This document shows positions 31,813 through 40,609 of a DNA stretch of 64,000 bases, piece by piece (the stretch's first letter is position 1; each line of letters opens with the position of its first letter). The translations under genes and the position numbers were made by a program. The notes under the pieces were generated by a model that made no database searches, had not been told where the DNA came from, and saw nothing but the letters and a program-made list of their open reading frames with translations. The stretch comes from Bin87 sp965208015 (GTDB lineage: Bacteria > Chloroflexota > Dehalococcoidia > Lucifugimonadales > UBA3495), in assembly GCA_965208015.1 (NCBI GenBank), contig CBDBNT010000004.1:620001-684000 (forward strand), in the 5' to 3' direction.

Positions 31813-34806
31813 ATGCCTTCTCTGAAACATCGTCTCGGCCTGATGTGGGCGGTAATTGTGGCTGTGGCCTTTCTGGTCGGTCTGTTAGCCATTGTCGGCA
31901 GCCCTTCCCCTGCAGCAGCCCAAGCCGGCGCCCCGACCGTGACCAACATCCGGGTGGTTGACGGGTCGAATCCCGGTGAAGCGGTCATCTCCTGGGACGC
32001 GGTGCCGGCCGTGCCCCACTACCGCATCGGCTACGTCTCCATTGTGGATATGCAGCGGGCCACAGCCCGGGGCGGAAAATGGACTGAGGCGTTTGCCTAT
32101 GTGGACGTGGCGGCAGAGCATCTTCCGAAGTCCGGGGGGCGGAGCGAGTACACCATTCACCGGCTAGCCCAAGGCGTCAACCACGCCTTTACGGTGCTGA
32201 CCAGCGGCAATTACATCACCACCGACGAAAGTGTCAGCGGGGAATTTTTTTGGACCCAGGGGAACGAACGCTGGCAGTTCTTGGTGGTTGCCGATCACGG
32301 CGGCGCCTGCCCCACAATTGGATCCGCGGCGGCTTCCGCGGACGCGGATGGGGCAACATCCCAAGGGGCTGGAACCACGGCGGCTGACACAAGCGAAGGC
32401 GGCGCTACGGGTGAGGGAGACCCTGGTCCGCCCCCGGATGTGCCCTTCGAGAGACGGCACATTACGCTGGGCGTTCCGGCGAAGAACTCGCTATACGGGG
32501 AGACCGGCAACGGCGGTTTCGCAGGGCAGATGGAGGATTCTCGAGTAACGGCACAGCCCATAACACCGGCCACTGGCAACATCCGGGTGGTTGACGGGCC
32601 GAACCCTGGCGAAGCGGTCATCTCCTGGGACGCGGTGCCACAGGCCATTCACTACCGCATCGGCTACGTCTCCATTGTGGATATGCAGCGGGCCGCAGCC
32701 CGGGGCGGAAAATGGACTGAGGCGTTTGCCTATGTGGACGTGGCGGCAGAGCATCTTCCGAAGTCCGGGGGGCGGAGCGAGTACACCATTCGTCGGCTAG
32801 CCCAAGGCGTCAACCACGCCTTTACGGTGCTGACGAGTGGCAATTACATCACCACCGACGAAAGTGTCAGCGGGGAATTTTTCTGGTCCCATGGAAACGA
32901 ACGCTGGCAGTTCCTTGTAGTTGCCGATCACGGCGGCGCCTGCCCGACTACCGGCGTTCCGATTGTTACCCCGCCGGTCGTGGTAACCAGCCTGGCCGGT
33001 CTCGAAAACGGCGCCCGGCTGGAGCAGAACCAGCCGCAGTCGGCGGCGGCCATCAGGGCACTCCCCTGGGTCGGGGACGGCATTAACGATTCGGAACTTC
33101 AGGCGGCCGAGGCTTTGATCGCCACCGCGATATGGTTTCCCAGCGCGTTCGGTTCCCTGATGCAGATGCCCTGGCTCGGGGACGACCTTACTGACGCTGA
33201 AGCCATAGCTACGACATATATCAGATGGACGGCATTCTTCGACTCCGAATTGCTTGGCGCTGACCTGGCCGGGCAGATGCTGCAAAAGTCATGGGTTCAG
33301 GACGCCATCAGCGCTGACGAAGCAACGGTCATAAGAAACCTTTACTGGACGATCAGTTACGATCCCAACTCCCCGCCGCTGCCGCAGGTTATCGCTGCGG
33401 TCAACGTGGCTGCCAGCCGTATCCTCGCCATGCCCTTCCTGGCCAGCGTGGAAAGCCCGGACGCCCTGGCGGTTCGTTCCCTGGAGAGAATTAAAGCCAT
33501 AAGCAAAGCCGATTTTTTGCAGATCATGTCCCATCCTACCCTCAACGACGGGATCACCGACGAAGAGGCAGAAATTGTGCTTCTGCTGGGCGCCACTTAT
33601 CAATATGCTGATCGCGCTCTGGTTGACACCCTGCTTGACCCCACTCGCATCGCCGTTGAAAAACGCGCCATTCGCCTCCCGTATTCCGGAGAAGTGGATT
33701 TGGCGATCATCCGCCCCGCCCCGGGGCCGGCCCGCAGCATGGACCTGTTGGAGCACAGCGTCCGCGGCATTGAAGAGTTTATGGGAACATCGTTCCCGAC
33801 CAATTATATCGCCGCGCTTTTTGCGGAGGAGGCAGTGTCAGAAGGCGCCGCCGGCACCCACTTCGGCACACACATCGCGATGCTCCCCAAATATGACGTT
33901 GATGACGGCAGCCAGCTCGCAAATTTCCTTCCCAGCCTGACGGCCCATGAAGTCGCCCACTACTACTGGAGAGGCAACGAAACCTGGATTGACGAGGGCG
34001 GGGCAACTTTCATGGAGTTCCCGGTTGAAAATGTGCGCACCGGTCGCGGCCTGATTGCGGACCATTATCCCTGCCCTTACGTGTCCAGTATCGCTGAGGT
34101 GGTGGCCCTTGACCCTGAGCGACTCTCCCCGGCGGACATCTGCAACTATTCGCTGGGGGAACGCATATATCTCGACCTGTACCGCAACCTGGGAGACACA
34201 GCTTTCCGTCAGGGATTCAGCAACCTCTATCAGAGGTCGCAGGTCCTAGACGAGCGTCTTTGGCCTACGTATTTGGACATCAGCCACTTCCGGGACGCCT
34301 TCCAGCCCCTTGCGCCCGCCGCAACCCCTGTCATCACCCGCTGGTACGATGGGCCCAGGCCGCAAGGAATCGCGCCCCCCGATACCGGGCCGGTGGTTCC
34401 TGAACTGACGACCATTGATGGAGGACAGGTTATCAACGCATTCGTCAGCCTGGAAGACGATTGGGACGCTTTCGGTGATTGGGAATCGTTCATAGCCACA
34501 GGGACTGAAAACTTTTCCGTTGCCGACGCCGCCGGCAAGCACGTGTTCGCATATCTCGGTCTCACTTTTCCCGTTACCGCCGGCCCAAAAATCCTGCGCC
34601 TTGAAGTCATCGAACATTACGAAGACGGATTTTTGTACGGCGATTATGTAGCGCGCTTTGAATTCGGTCCGGAACGGACGAGAGCTCGGGCGCGTGTGTC
34701 AGTGGGACCGGGAAAGGACGCCCCATGGCTGCCGGGCCGCTACTGGGTGTTCTTGTACGACGGCGACCGCAAGGTGGCGGAGGTTACCTACGAGGTAACG
34801 CCGTAG
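31813..34806 (+). CDS. Large secreted Fn3-like and gluzincin peptidase protein, 997 aa
   Basis: A 997-residue exported protein with a signal peptide (VIVAVAFLVGLLAIVGSPSPAAAQ, about residues 13-36). It then has two Fn3-like modules (about residues 45-165 and 256-378), a linker with helical HEAT-like repeats, and a peptidase region. Zinc-binding H712-E713-x2-H716 sits in TAHEVAHYYW, followed by WIDEGGATF (Glu728), reminiscent of the M1 WLNEG region. The C-terminal 120 residues form a beta-rich domain. It is probably a cell-surface or extracellular protease. The Fn3 module recurs in the next-but-one gene. Confidence 0.85.
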   Translation: MPSLKHRLGLMWAVIVAVAFLVGLLAIVGSPSPAAAQAGAPTVTNIRVVDGSNPGEAVISWDAVPAVPHYRIGYVSIVDMQRATARGGKWTEAFAYVDVAAEHLPKSGGRSEYTIHRLAQGVNHAFTVLTSGNYITTDESVSGEFFWTQGNERWQFLVVADHGGACPTIGSAAASADADGATSQGAGTTAADTSEGGATGEGDPGPPPDVPFERRHITLGVPAKNSLYGETGNGGFAGQMEDSRVTAQPITPATGNIRVVDGPNPGEAVISWDAVPQAIHYRIGYVSIVDMQRAAARGGKWTEAFAYVDVAAEHLPKSGGRSEYTIRRLAQGVNHAFTVLTSGNYITTDESVSGEFFWSHGNERWQFLVVADHGGACPTTGVPIVTPPVVVTSLAGLENGARLEQNQPQSAAAIRALPWVGDGINDSELQAAEALIATAIWFPSAFGSLMQMPWLGDDLTDAEAIATTYIRWTAFFDSELLGADLAGQMLQKSWVQDAISADEATVIRNLYWTISYDPNSPPLPQVIAAVNVAASRILAMPFLASVESPDALAVRSLERIKAISKADFLQIMSHPTLNDGITDEEAEIVLLLGATYQYADRALVDTLLDPTRIAVEKRAIRLPYSGEVDLAIIRPAPGPARSMDLLEHSVRGIEEFMGTSFPTNYIAALFAEEAVSEGAAGTHFGTHIAMLPKYDVDDGSQLANFLPSLTAHEVAHYYWRGNETWIDEGGATFMEFPVENVRTGRGLIADHYPCPYVSSIAEVVALDPERLSPADICNYSLGERIYLDLYRNLGDTAFRQGFSNLYQRSQVLDERLWPTYLDISHFRDAFQPLAPAATPVITRWYDGPRPQGIAPPDTGPVVPELTTIDGGQVINAFVSLEDDWDAFGDWESFIATGTENFSVADAAGKHVFAYLGLTFPVTAGPKILRLEVIEHYEDGFLYGDYVARFEFGPERTRARARVSVGPGKDAPWLPGRYWVFLYDGDRKVAEVTYEVTP
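31945..32312 (+). repeat. Fn3-module coding repeat, copy 1
   Basis: A 368-bp segment repeated at 32578-32945, more than 90% identical by eye, encoding the first Fn3-like module of the 997-residue protein. Most differences are clustered in one 12-bp patch (VPAVPH versus VPQAIH). Confidence 0.9.
32578..32945 (+). repeat. Fn3-module coding repeat, copy 2
   Basis: Second copy of the 368-bp repeat, offset by exactly 633 bp (211 codons) from the first. The in-frame duplication at high identity shows recent amplification or gene conversion of this module. Confidence 0.9.
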
Positions 34807-34975
34807 CAAGGGTGTACCGGGTGGACGAAAGCGGGCTAAAGCCTGCAAATCGCATACCTTTTCAAGGCTGGGGCGACCACTAAGGTTGCCTCAGCCTATG
34901 CTATTATTTTTGGGCTGAATTTCGGAAATACCCTGAAGCAAGGGGTAGATAACTGGCCGACGGAGGATAGGGATC

Positions 34976-35572
34976 ATGATTCGCACCGGCTCCGTATTCC
35001 GTAAACGCTGGCCTTTCCTGGTGGTGGTGGCGGTCGTGTTGGCCGTAGCGGTTGCAGCGGGTTCCATGTTCGCGGCGAACTCCGGTGATAAGCCGATCCA
35101 GGAGGCTACAGCAGCGCAGGCGCAGCCCGATCTGACCGACCCGGGCTTGTACGCCGATCCGCCGGCTCCTGTTGATGCCGTCGCCGGACCGCGGGAACTC
35201 CGCGTCCCTGCGGCTCCCCACGCCGTGGCGCCGCCGGCGCCGGATGGGCAGGATCCCGGCGTCAATCAGGTTGTGCCAGAAGGCTCGGGCGCGTTGGCCA
35301 GTTGGCTGGCGGACCGGCCCGCCAACATGGGTTCGTTCAGCACGCAGGACGCCATAATCGCCACCGATCTGGACGTGGAGTGGATGCTGTACCAGGCGGT
35401 GGAGAATGGAACGATGACGGAGGACGAGTCGGACATGTTCCGCACCTGGTTCAGCCAGCGTCCCACTGCGGAGGAAGCGCCGGAGTTGTTGAACCACCTT
35501 CCGCCGGAAATCCAGGCGCCGGGTGAGGGATCGTTCAGCGGAACTGACATCCGATCTCTCAAATCACGCTGA
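34976..35572 (+). CDS. Membrane-anchored or exported hypothetical protein, 198 aa
   Basis: Unrecognised protein with an N-terminal hydrophobic segment (WPFLVVVAVVLAVAVAAGSM, residues 13-32) and a Pro/Ala-rich stretch (residues 50-95), then an acidic region with VEWMLYQAVENGTMTEDESD. It is likely an anchored, extracellular protein. It is 34 nt upstream of the Fn3-protease gene if the latter starts at TTG 35607, and the two probably share a transcript beginning near TATGCTATT at about 34898. Confidence 0.7.
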   Translation: MIRTGSVFRKRWPFLVVVAVVLAVAVAAGSMFAANSGDKPIQEATAAQAQPDLTDPGLYADPPAPVDAVAGPRELRVPAAPHAVAPPAPDGQDPGVNQVVPEGSGALASWLADRPANMGSFSTQDAIIATDLDVEWMLYQAVENGTMTEDESDMFRTWFSQRPTAEEAPELLNHLPPEIQAPGEGSFSGTDIRSLKSR

Positions 35573-35606
35573 CGGCGCCTTCATAGCCACAACCGGAGCC
35601 AAAGCC

Positions 35607-37235
35607 TTGATTTCCAATCTGAGATTGCTGAAACCACTTTCCCTACTTCTGGCCGTCATTGTCCTGGTCGCAGTCATAGGCAGCGCGGTGCCCGCGGGGG
35701 CGCAGTCCACCGCTTCCCCGCCCGCCAACGTCGCCGTCGCCAACGGCTTCAATCCCGGTGAATTGATTCTCACCTGGGATGTTGCCCATGACGCCACGCA
35801 TTACCGGGTCGGCTGCGTGAACATGGACCGGGACTACCCCCGGGCCAAGAGCAGCGTCACGGGAAACTGGCGGCAGGCCTTTGTCTTTGTCGACGTCGAT
35901 GCACCCAACGTCAGCCCGGATCGAGCCACCTACACGCTATACGGACTCCAAGAAGGCGCGTACCATGCCTGCACCGTGCTGAGCAACGGATCCCGCTACG
36001 GCCAGCCCACCTGGCCCAGGCCGTACTGGAATTACATCACCATCAACGACCACGGCGGCTCCTGCCCGGTGGTTGCGCCGGCGCCGCCGCCGATTACAGG
36101 ACGCCCGTTGACGATCGCCGAGGTCGCTCAGGTGGTGCGCCCTGCCCTGGTCAATGTAACCACTCTGGATAATGAGGACGGGACGCCCATCGGGACCGGT
36201 ACCGGCTTCATTGTACGCTCAGATGGGCTAATGGTCACAAATCGTCACGTGGTAGATGACAGACACACGGTGATCGCACGCCTGCAAACCGCAGATGGTG
36301 ATTCGCTGGAGTTTAGTGGACGCGTATTAGGCAAGGGTATCTTGACCGATTTGGCAGCCGTCAAGTTGAGCTCCAATCGCCCTTTTGCCACGGTTGATCT
36401 GGCAGATTCCAGCCGCGCTGCCTACGGCGACGCAGTGACCGCCTGGGGCTACCCTCTTGGATCAGGCGTGGGCGCTGACCCCACGCTGACCGAAGGAATA
36501 ATCTCAGCGCCGCACCGGATATTCGAAGATACCCAACACGTTCAGACCGACGCCGACGTCAATCCGGGAAACAGCGGCGGCCCGCTCATCGACCGTTACG
36601 GTCGTGTCATAGGCGTAAATACATTCGGAGTTAGTTACACCAGGGGAGGCAACGTGTTCATCGCACCGGGCCTGAATTTCGCTGTAGCCAGCAACGAAGT
36701 CAGAGACCGGTTGCCCACGTACATATCAGGCGGGCCGTCTCAAGCGACCTATCGCAACCTTAAGTGGGGCTATGGGTACAGTATTGTGATCCCTCAGGGA
36801 TGGTACTTGAGAGGCGAGGGTACGGAAAGCCGGAGCACTCAATTCACAGCATTTGAAGCTTATGGAGGAGAGCGCCGCGCCGATATTCTCACGCTAGAAT
36901 TTGACCAGCCGTACCCTGGCGGTGACCGCGCCTTTGGGTTCATGGCAGGTTTTTACTGGACGTCTATCCAGCAAGCAGCAGAGGATTTTCACTTTTTTGA
37001 GCCGGTTTCCCCTCCGCAAGCGGTAACTATTGGAGGCCAACTCTTCGCACACATGGAATACCGTTACCAGCCGGACGAAGAGGATTGCGTGTTCCGGGAG
37101 GTAGCTCTTACCAGCGTCTCCTCGAGCTTTCCTAGCAAGCCTTACGGGTTCGTGACCACCGGCGCGGTTTGCGAGGAAGTTCTGCCCGCTTACGGCAACG
37201 AGCGGAACAACGTCATTTACAGCTTCCGCCCGTAG
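35607..37235 (+). CDS. Secreted Fn3-like plus trypsin-like serine protease (S1C type)
   Basis: A 542-residue exported protease. From the TTG start it has a signal peptide (SLLLAVIVLVAVIGSAVPAG), one Fn3-like module (VANGFNPGELILTWDVAHDATHYRVG) related to those of the 997-residue protein, and a protease domain with triad His214 (TNRHVV), Asp248 (LTDLAAVKL) and Ser323 (NPGNSGGPL). The S1C/HtrA-like motif order is clear, but no PDZ domain follows; instead there is a roughly 170-residue C-terminal domain of unknown fold. A longer start at GTG 35523 would overlap the previous gene and hide the signal peptide. Confidence 0.85.
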   Translation: MISNLRLLKPLSLLLAVIVLVAVIGSAVPAGAQSTASPPANVAVANGFNPGELILTWDVAHDATHYRVGCVNMDRDYPRAKSSVTGNWRQAFVFVDVDAPNVSPDRATYTLYGLQEGAYHACTVLSNGSRYGQPTWPRPYWNYITINDHGGSCPVVAPAPPPITGRPLTIAEVAQVVRPALVNVTTLDNEDGTPIGTGTGFIVRSDGLMVTNRHVVDDRHTVIARLQTADGDSLEFSGRVLGKGILTDLAAVKLSSNRPFATVDLADSSRAAYGDAVTAWGYPLGSGVGADPTLTEGIISAPHRIFEDTQHVQTDADVNPGNSGGPLIDRYGRVIGVNTFGVSYTRGGNVFIAPGLNFAVASNEVRDRLPTYISGGPSQATYRNLKWGYGYSIVIPQGWYLRGEGTESRSTQFTAFEAYGGERRADILTLEFDQPYPGGDRAFGFMAGFYWTSIQQAAEDFHFFEPVSPPQAVTIGGQLFAHMEYRYQPDEEDCVFREVALTSVSSSFPSKPYGFVTTGAVCEEVLPAYGNERNNVIYSFRP

Positions 37236-37263
37236 CCGTTCGAATGCGCCATCACAATGTTGC

Positions 37264-37286
37264 AGGCCGCCCGGTGATGGCGGCCT
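37264..37286 (+). terminator. Terminator after the protease gene
   Basis: AGGCCGCC pairs with GGCGGCCT (8 bp, 7-nt loop), followed by TCTC, 29 nt past the protease stop. Short T-tract, but position and stem fit an intrinsic terminator. Confidence 0.55.
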
Positions 37287-37423
37287 TCTCAGTGCCTTGA
37301 CCCGGCTGGATGTTACAATCCTCGCCGGGAACACTGCTCCCCGAAGTTTCAGGCTACCCGGACACTATGCGCTTCCGAACCCCCACCGGACAGGCGGCGC
37401 TCATCAGGAGGTTGGGTTTGGCA

Positions 37424-38068
37424 ATGGACCCGCAGCGCTTTCCGCCGGAGTTCTTCCAGCGGGAGGACGAATCCAGCGACGCCGAGTTCTACACCATGCC
37501 CCGCCTCGTCGTGCACATCGACGACGGCGCCATTCTGGCCGTGGGCCGGCTCTTCCAGCAGCTGATACCCGAGAACGCCGAGGTGCTGGACCTGATGAGC
37601 AGCTGGCGCACCCACTGGCCCGAGGAGCATCCCCGTGGTCGCATCGTGGGCCTGGGCATGAACGCCGCCGAGATGGCCGACAACCCCCAGCTCAGCGAGT
37701 ACCTGCTCAAGGACATCAACGTCGATCCGTCCCTGCCCTTCGAGGATGAGTCCTTCGACGCCGTGGTCATCACGGTGTCGGTGCAATACCTCACGCAGCC
37801 GGTGATCGTGTTCTCGGAAGTTTCGCGCATCCTTCGGCCCGGTGGCGTGTTCATCGTCACCTTCTCCAACCGCTGCTTTCCCACCAAGGCGGTGCGGGTC
37901 TGGCGGTCCACCAACGACGAGGACCACGTCGAGCTGGTGGCCTCTTACATGCAGCACGCCGGCGGGTTCAACGGCGTCCGCGGCGGCATCGCCAACCCCG
38001 ACATGGCCCCGCCCGGCGATCCACTCTTTGCCGTCTTCGCCTACAAAGAGGCCGGAGTTGGGGAGTGA
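37424..38068 (+). CDS. Class I SAM-dependent methyltransferase
   Basis: A 214-residue methyltransferase-like protein with VLDLMSSWRTHWP in place of the usual GxGxG SAM loop, then LPFEDESFDAVVITVSVQYLTQP and RILRPGGVFIVTFSNRCFPTKAV. The substitution of motif I is shared by a known subgroup, so the protein is likely functional but may bind a different cofactor or act as a SAM-type scaffold. Starts at TTG 37418 or ATG 37424 follow an AGGAGG at 37406-37411; an earlier ATG (37367) is also possible. Substrate unknown. Confidence 0.78.
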   Translation: MDPQRFPPEFFQREDESSDAEFYTMPRLVVHIDDGAILAVGRLFQQLIPENAEVLDLMSSWRTHWPEEHPRGRIVGLGMNAAEMADNPQLSEYLLKDINVDPSLPFEDESFDAVVITVSVQYLTQPVIVFSEVSRILRPGGVFIVTFSNRCFPTKAVRVWRSTNDEDHVELVASYMQHAGGFNGVRGGIANPDMAPPGDPLFAVFAYKEAGVGE

Positions 38069-38102
38069 TACACTGCGGGAAAGATTTCGCGAGGGAACGG
38101 CA

Positions 38103-38660
38103 ATGACTACCGCCAAGCCAAAGCTGCTTACCGCGGACGACCTGCTCCGCCTGGACAGTCAAGGGTTCAGGGGTGAATTAATCCGGGGGGTGCTGCACGA
38201 AACGATGGCATCGGGAGTGAGACACGGCAAAATAGCGATGCTGCTAGGATCCAAGTTTGTGACGCACGTTGTGCCGGCGGGCTTGGGCCACGTATTCGGT
38301 TCCGATTCCGGCGTACTCTTGGAGAGAAACCCTGACACGGTTCGGGAGCCGGACCTCGCCTACGTTTCCGCGGAGCGGCTGCCACTTGATGCCGACGTTG
38401 ACGGTTACTGCCCGGTAGCGCCCGATCTGGTGGTGGAGATCAAATCGCCCAGCAACTCGGAACGGGAGGTGGACGAAAAGGCAAGCATGTGGCTGAGCCA
38501 CGGGGTGCGGATAGCGCTGGTGATAAACCCGGAAGTCGGAACCATACGGGTGCGTCAGCCTGACCTGCCAGCGGTCTTACTCACCATGGACGACACGCTG
38601 GACGTTGGCGAGGTACTGCCGGGGTTCAGCTGCTCGGTGCGGGAGATATTGGGGAACTAG
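38103..38660 (+). CDS. Uma2 family (PD-(D/E)XK) restriction endonuclease-like protein
   Basis: A 185-residue Uma2/DUF820 protein. The core REPDLAYVS and PDLVVEIKSPSNS give the D-x(n)-E-x-K nuclease signature; these proteins are widespread, often in many paralogs, but rarely studied. Its stop overlaps that of nadE by 4 nt in a convergent arrangement. The chosen ATG has GAGGGA upstream. Confidence 0.88.
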   Translation: MTTAKPKLLTADDLLRLDSQGFRGELIRGVLHETMASGVRHGKIAMLLGSKFVTHVVPAGLGHVFGSDSGVLLERNPDTVREPDLAYVSAERLPLDADVDGYCPVAPDLVVEIKSPSNSEREVDEKASMWLSHGVRIALVINPEVGTIRVRQPDLPAVLLTMDDTLDVGEVLPGFSCSVREILGN

Positions 38661-40426
38661 GACGCCGGTCGGTAGCGGTTCACGATGGGCAGCCGCCGGT
38701 CCTTCCCAAACGCTCGGGGAGTGATTTTCACTCCCGGAGGCGCCTGCCTCCGCTTGTACTCGTTGCGGTCAACCGCCGTGATGACCTGCTGCACCCATTC
38801 GGGGCGGTGGCCCATTGCCACCATGTCGGCATATCCGTAGTCATCCTCGACGTACGCCTTGATGATCGGGTCCAGCAGATCGTAGGGCGGCAGCGTGTCC
38901 TGGTCGGTCTGGTCGGGGCGCAACTCCGCGCTGGGCGGTTTGTCCAGCACCGTCTGCGGAATCAACGGCCGGCGATTCCCTGACGCATCCGGGCCAGTGC
39001 GGGCGTTGCGCCACCGGCAGAGCTCGTACACCAGCGTCTTCGGCACGTCTTTCAGCACCGCGAAACCGCCGGCCATGTCGCCGTAAAGCGTGGCGTAGCC
39101 CATGGCCATCTCGCTCTTGTTGCCGGTGGTGAGCACCAACCAGCCGAACTTGTTGGAAATGGTCATCAGGACGTTGCCGCGGATGCGCGCTTGCACGTTC
39201 TCCTCGGCGACGTTGGCCTCGGTTCCGGCAAAGTGAGCCGCAAGCATGTCGGTGAAGGCGTGATGCGCCGGCTCGATGGGGATGCGCCACAGGCTGATCC
39301 CGAGATTGTCGGCCAGTTCCTGCGAATCGGCGACGCTTCCCTCGGACGAGTAGCGCGACGGCATGGTGACGCCAACCACGTTTTCCGCGCCCAGGGCGTC
39401 CACCGCCACCGTAACCGTGAGGGCGGAATCGATGCCGCCGGACAGCCCGACCAACGTGCGACCAAAGCCTGACTTGCGCACGTAGTCGCGGGTGCCCACC
39501 ACCAGGGCCTGGTACACCTCTTCCGTATCGTCCAGCGACCGGGATATCAGGGATTGCGCCTGCTGACGATCCGACAGGCGGTGCTCGGATACTTTCGTCA
39601 GACGGGCCTGGCCCACCTGAGACAGGATCTGCGGGTCTTCCTTGCGGGCGCGGGGATCACGCAGTCGTTGGCGGAACACCGATTCCACGTTCAGGTCGGC
39701 GATGATCAGGCTGTCTTCAAAGGCGGGACCGCGAGCGATTACGCCCCCGTCCGGAGAGCAGATGACGCTGGCGCCGTCAAACACCAGCTCGTCCTGTCCG
39801 CCCACGGCGTTGAGGTAGGCCACGAACACCCCGTGGTCGGCGGCGCGGGTGGAGATCATACGCTCCCGCTGGCTCGCTTTTCCGGCATGGAAAGGCGAAG
39901 CGTTGATGTTGACGATCACCTCGGCGCCGGCTTCCCGCTGCACTGCGATGGGACCTATCGGATACCAGATGTCTTCGCAGATGCCCACGCCCACCGGCGT
40001 TCCGTTGATGACGTACACCGGGCATTCCTCGCCGCGCCGGAAATAGCGGTCCTCGTCGAAGACGCCGTAGTTGGGCAGGTACATCTTGTGGTACCAGTCC
40101 AGGATCCGACCGTCGTTGATGATCGCCGCGGCGTTGGCGACGTCGTTCTGGCCGGTCAGGATGTCGGGACAACCGACGAACGCTGCGATGCCCCGCGTCG
40201 CGGCGGCCACGCGCTCCACGGCCAAAGCGCAATCGGACAGAAACGACGGCTTGAACAGCAGATCTTCGGGTGGATATCCCGTGATGGCCAGTTCCGGAAA
40301 GGCGACCACATCCGCGTGACGCGCCCGCGCTTCCTCGATCAACTCGATGATCCGAGTGGTGTTGCCGGGTATATCGCCGACGGTGGGGTTGAACTGGGCC
40401 AGGGCCAATCGGAGCGAGCGTTGCAT
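38657..40426 (-). CDS. nadE: Glutamine-hydrolysing NAD+ synthase
   Basis: A 589-residue fusion of a nitrilase-type glutaminase and an N-type ATP pyrophosphatase, making NAD from nicotinate adenine dinucleotide. Visible are the glutaminase Glu (VAFPELAITGYPPEDL), the catalytic Cys in VGVGICEDIWYP, and the ATP loop LVGLSGGIDSALT. Start at 40426 is supported by a TATAAT (40433-40438) only 6 nt away, so the message is probably leaderless. A 54-residue upstream extension in the same frame is rejected because it would contain the promoter. Confidence 0.95.
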   Translation of the reverse strand: MQRSLRLALAQFNPTVGDIPGNTTRIIELIEEARARHADVVAFPELAITGYPPEDLLFKPSFLSDCALAVERVAAATRGIAAFVGCPDILTGQNDVANAAAIINDGRILDWYHKMYLPNYGVFDEDRYFRRGEECPVYVINGTPVGVGICEDIWYPIGPIAVQREAGAEVIVNINASPFHAGKASQRERMISTRAADHGVFVAYLNAVGGQDELVFDGASVICSPDGGVIARGPAFEDSLIIADLNVESVFRQRLRDPRARKEDPQILSQVGQARLTKVSEHRLSDRQQAQSLISRSLDDTEEVYQALVVGTRDYVRKSGFGRTLVGLSGGIDSALTVTVAVDALGAENVVGVTMPSRYSSEGSVADSQELADNLGISLWRIPIEPAHHAFTDMLAAHFAGTEANVAEENVQARIRGNVLMTISNKFGWLVLTTGNKSEMAMGYATLYGDMAGGFAVLKDVPKTLVYELCRWRNARTGPDASGNRRPLIPQTVLDKPPSAELRPDQTDQDTLPPYDLLDPIIKAYVEDDYGYADMVAMGHRPEWVQQVITAVDRNEYKRRQAPPGVKITPRAFGKDRRLPIVNRYRPAS

Positions 40427-40432
40427 CGGGGT

Positions 40433-40438
40433 ATTATA
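40433..40438 (-). promoter_or_regulatory. -10 box immediately upstream of nadE (leaderless start)
   Basis: A perfect TATAAT on the minus strand ends 6 nt before the nadE ATG. Transcription normally begins about 7 nt after a -10 box, so the message would start at or next to the A of ATG. No good -35 is visible. Confidence 0.55.
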
Positions 40439-40609
40439 GCGCAGGCCCCAATGGGCCGGTTTTGGGTTCCTGCTATAATCCCCTGGCATTCCGGTCGGGT
40501 TGCAGAGACGCCGGCCAACGAGCCGACGTGATCTAGTGAACCTGGTTTCCGTTCCTCGCTGCCGCCCAGTCCTCGCTGCCGGCCGCATTGGCCGTAGTCT
40601 TTCCTGCTG

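Noticed and set aside
35523..37235. Starting the serine protease at GTG 35523
   Set aside because: It overlaps the previous gene by 50 nt and buries the signal peptide; TTG 35607 with GGAG upstream is better.
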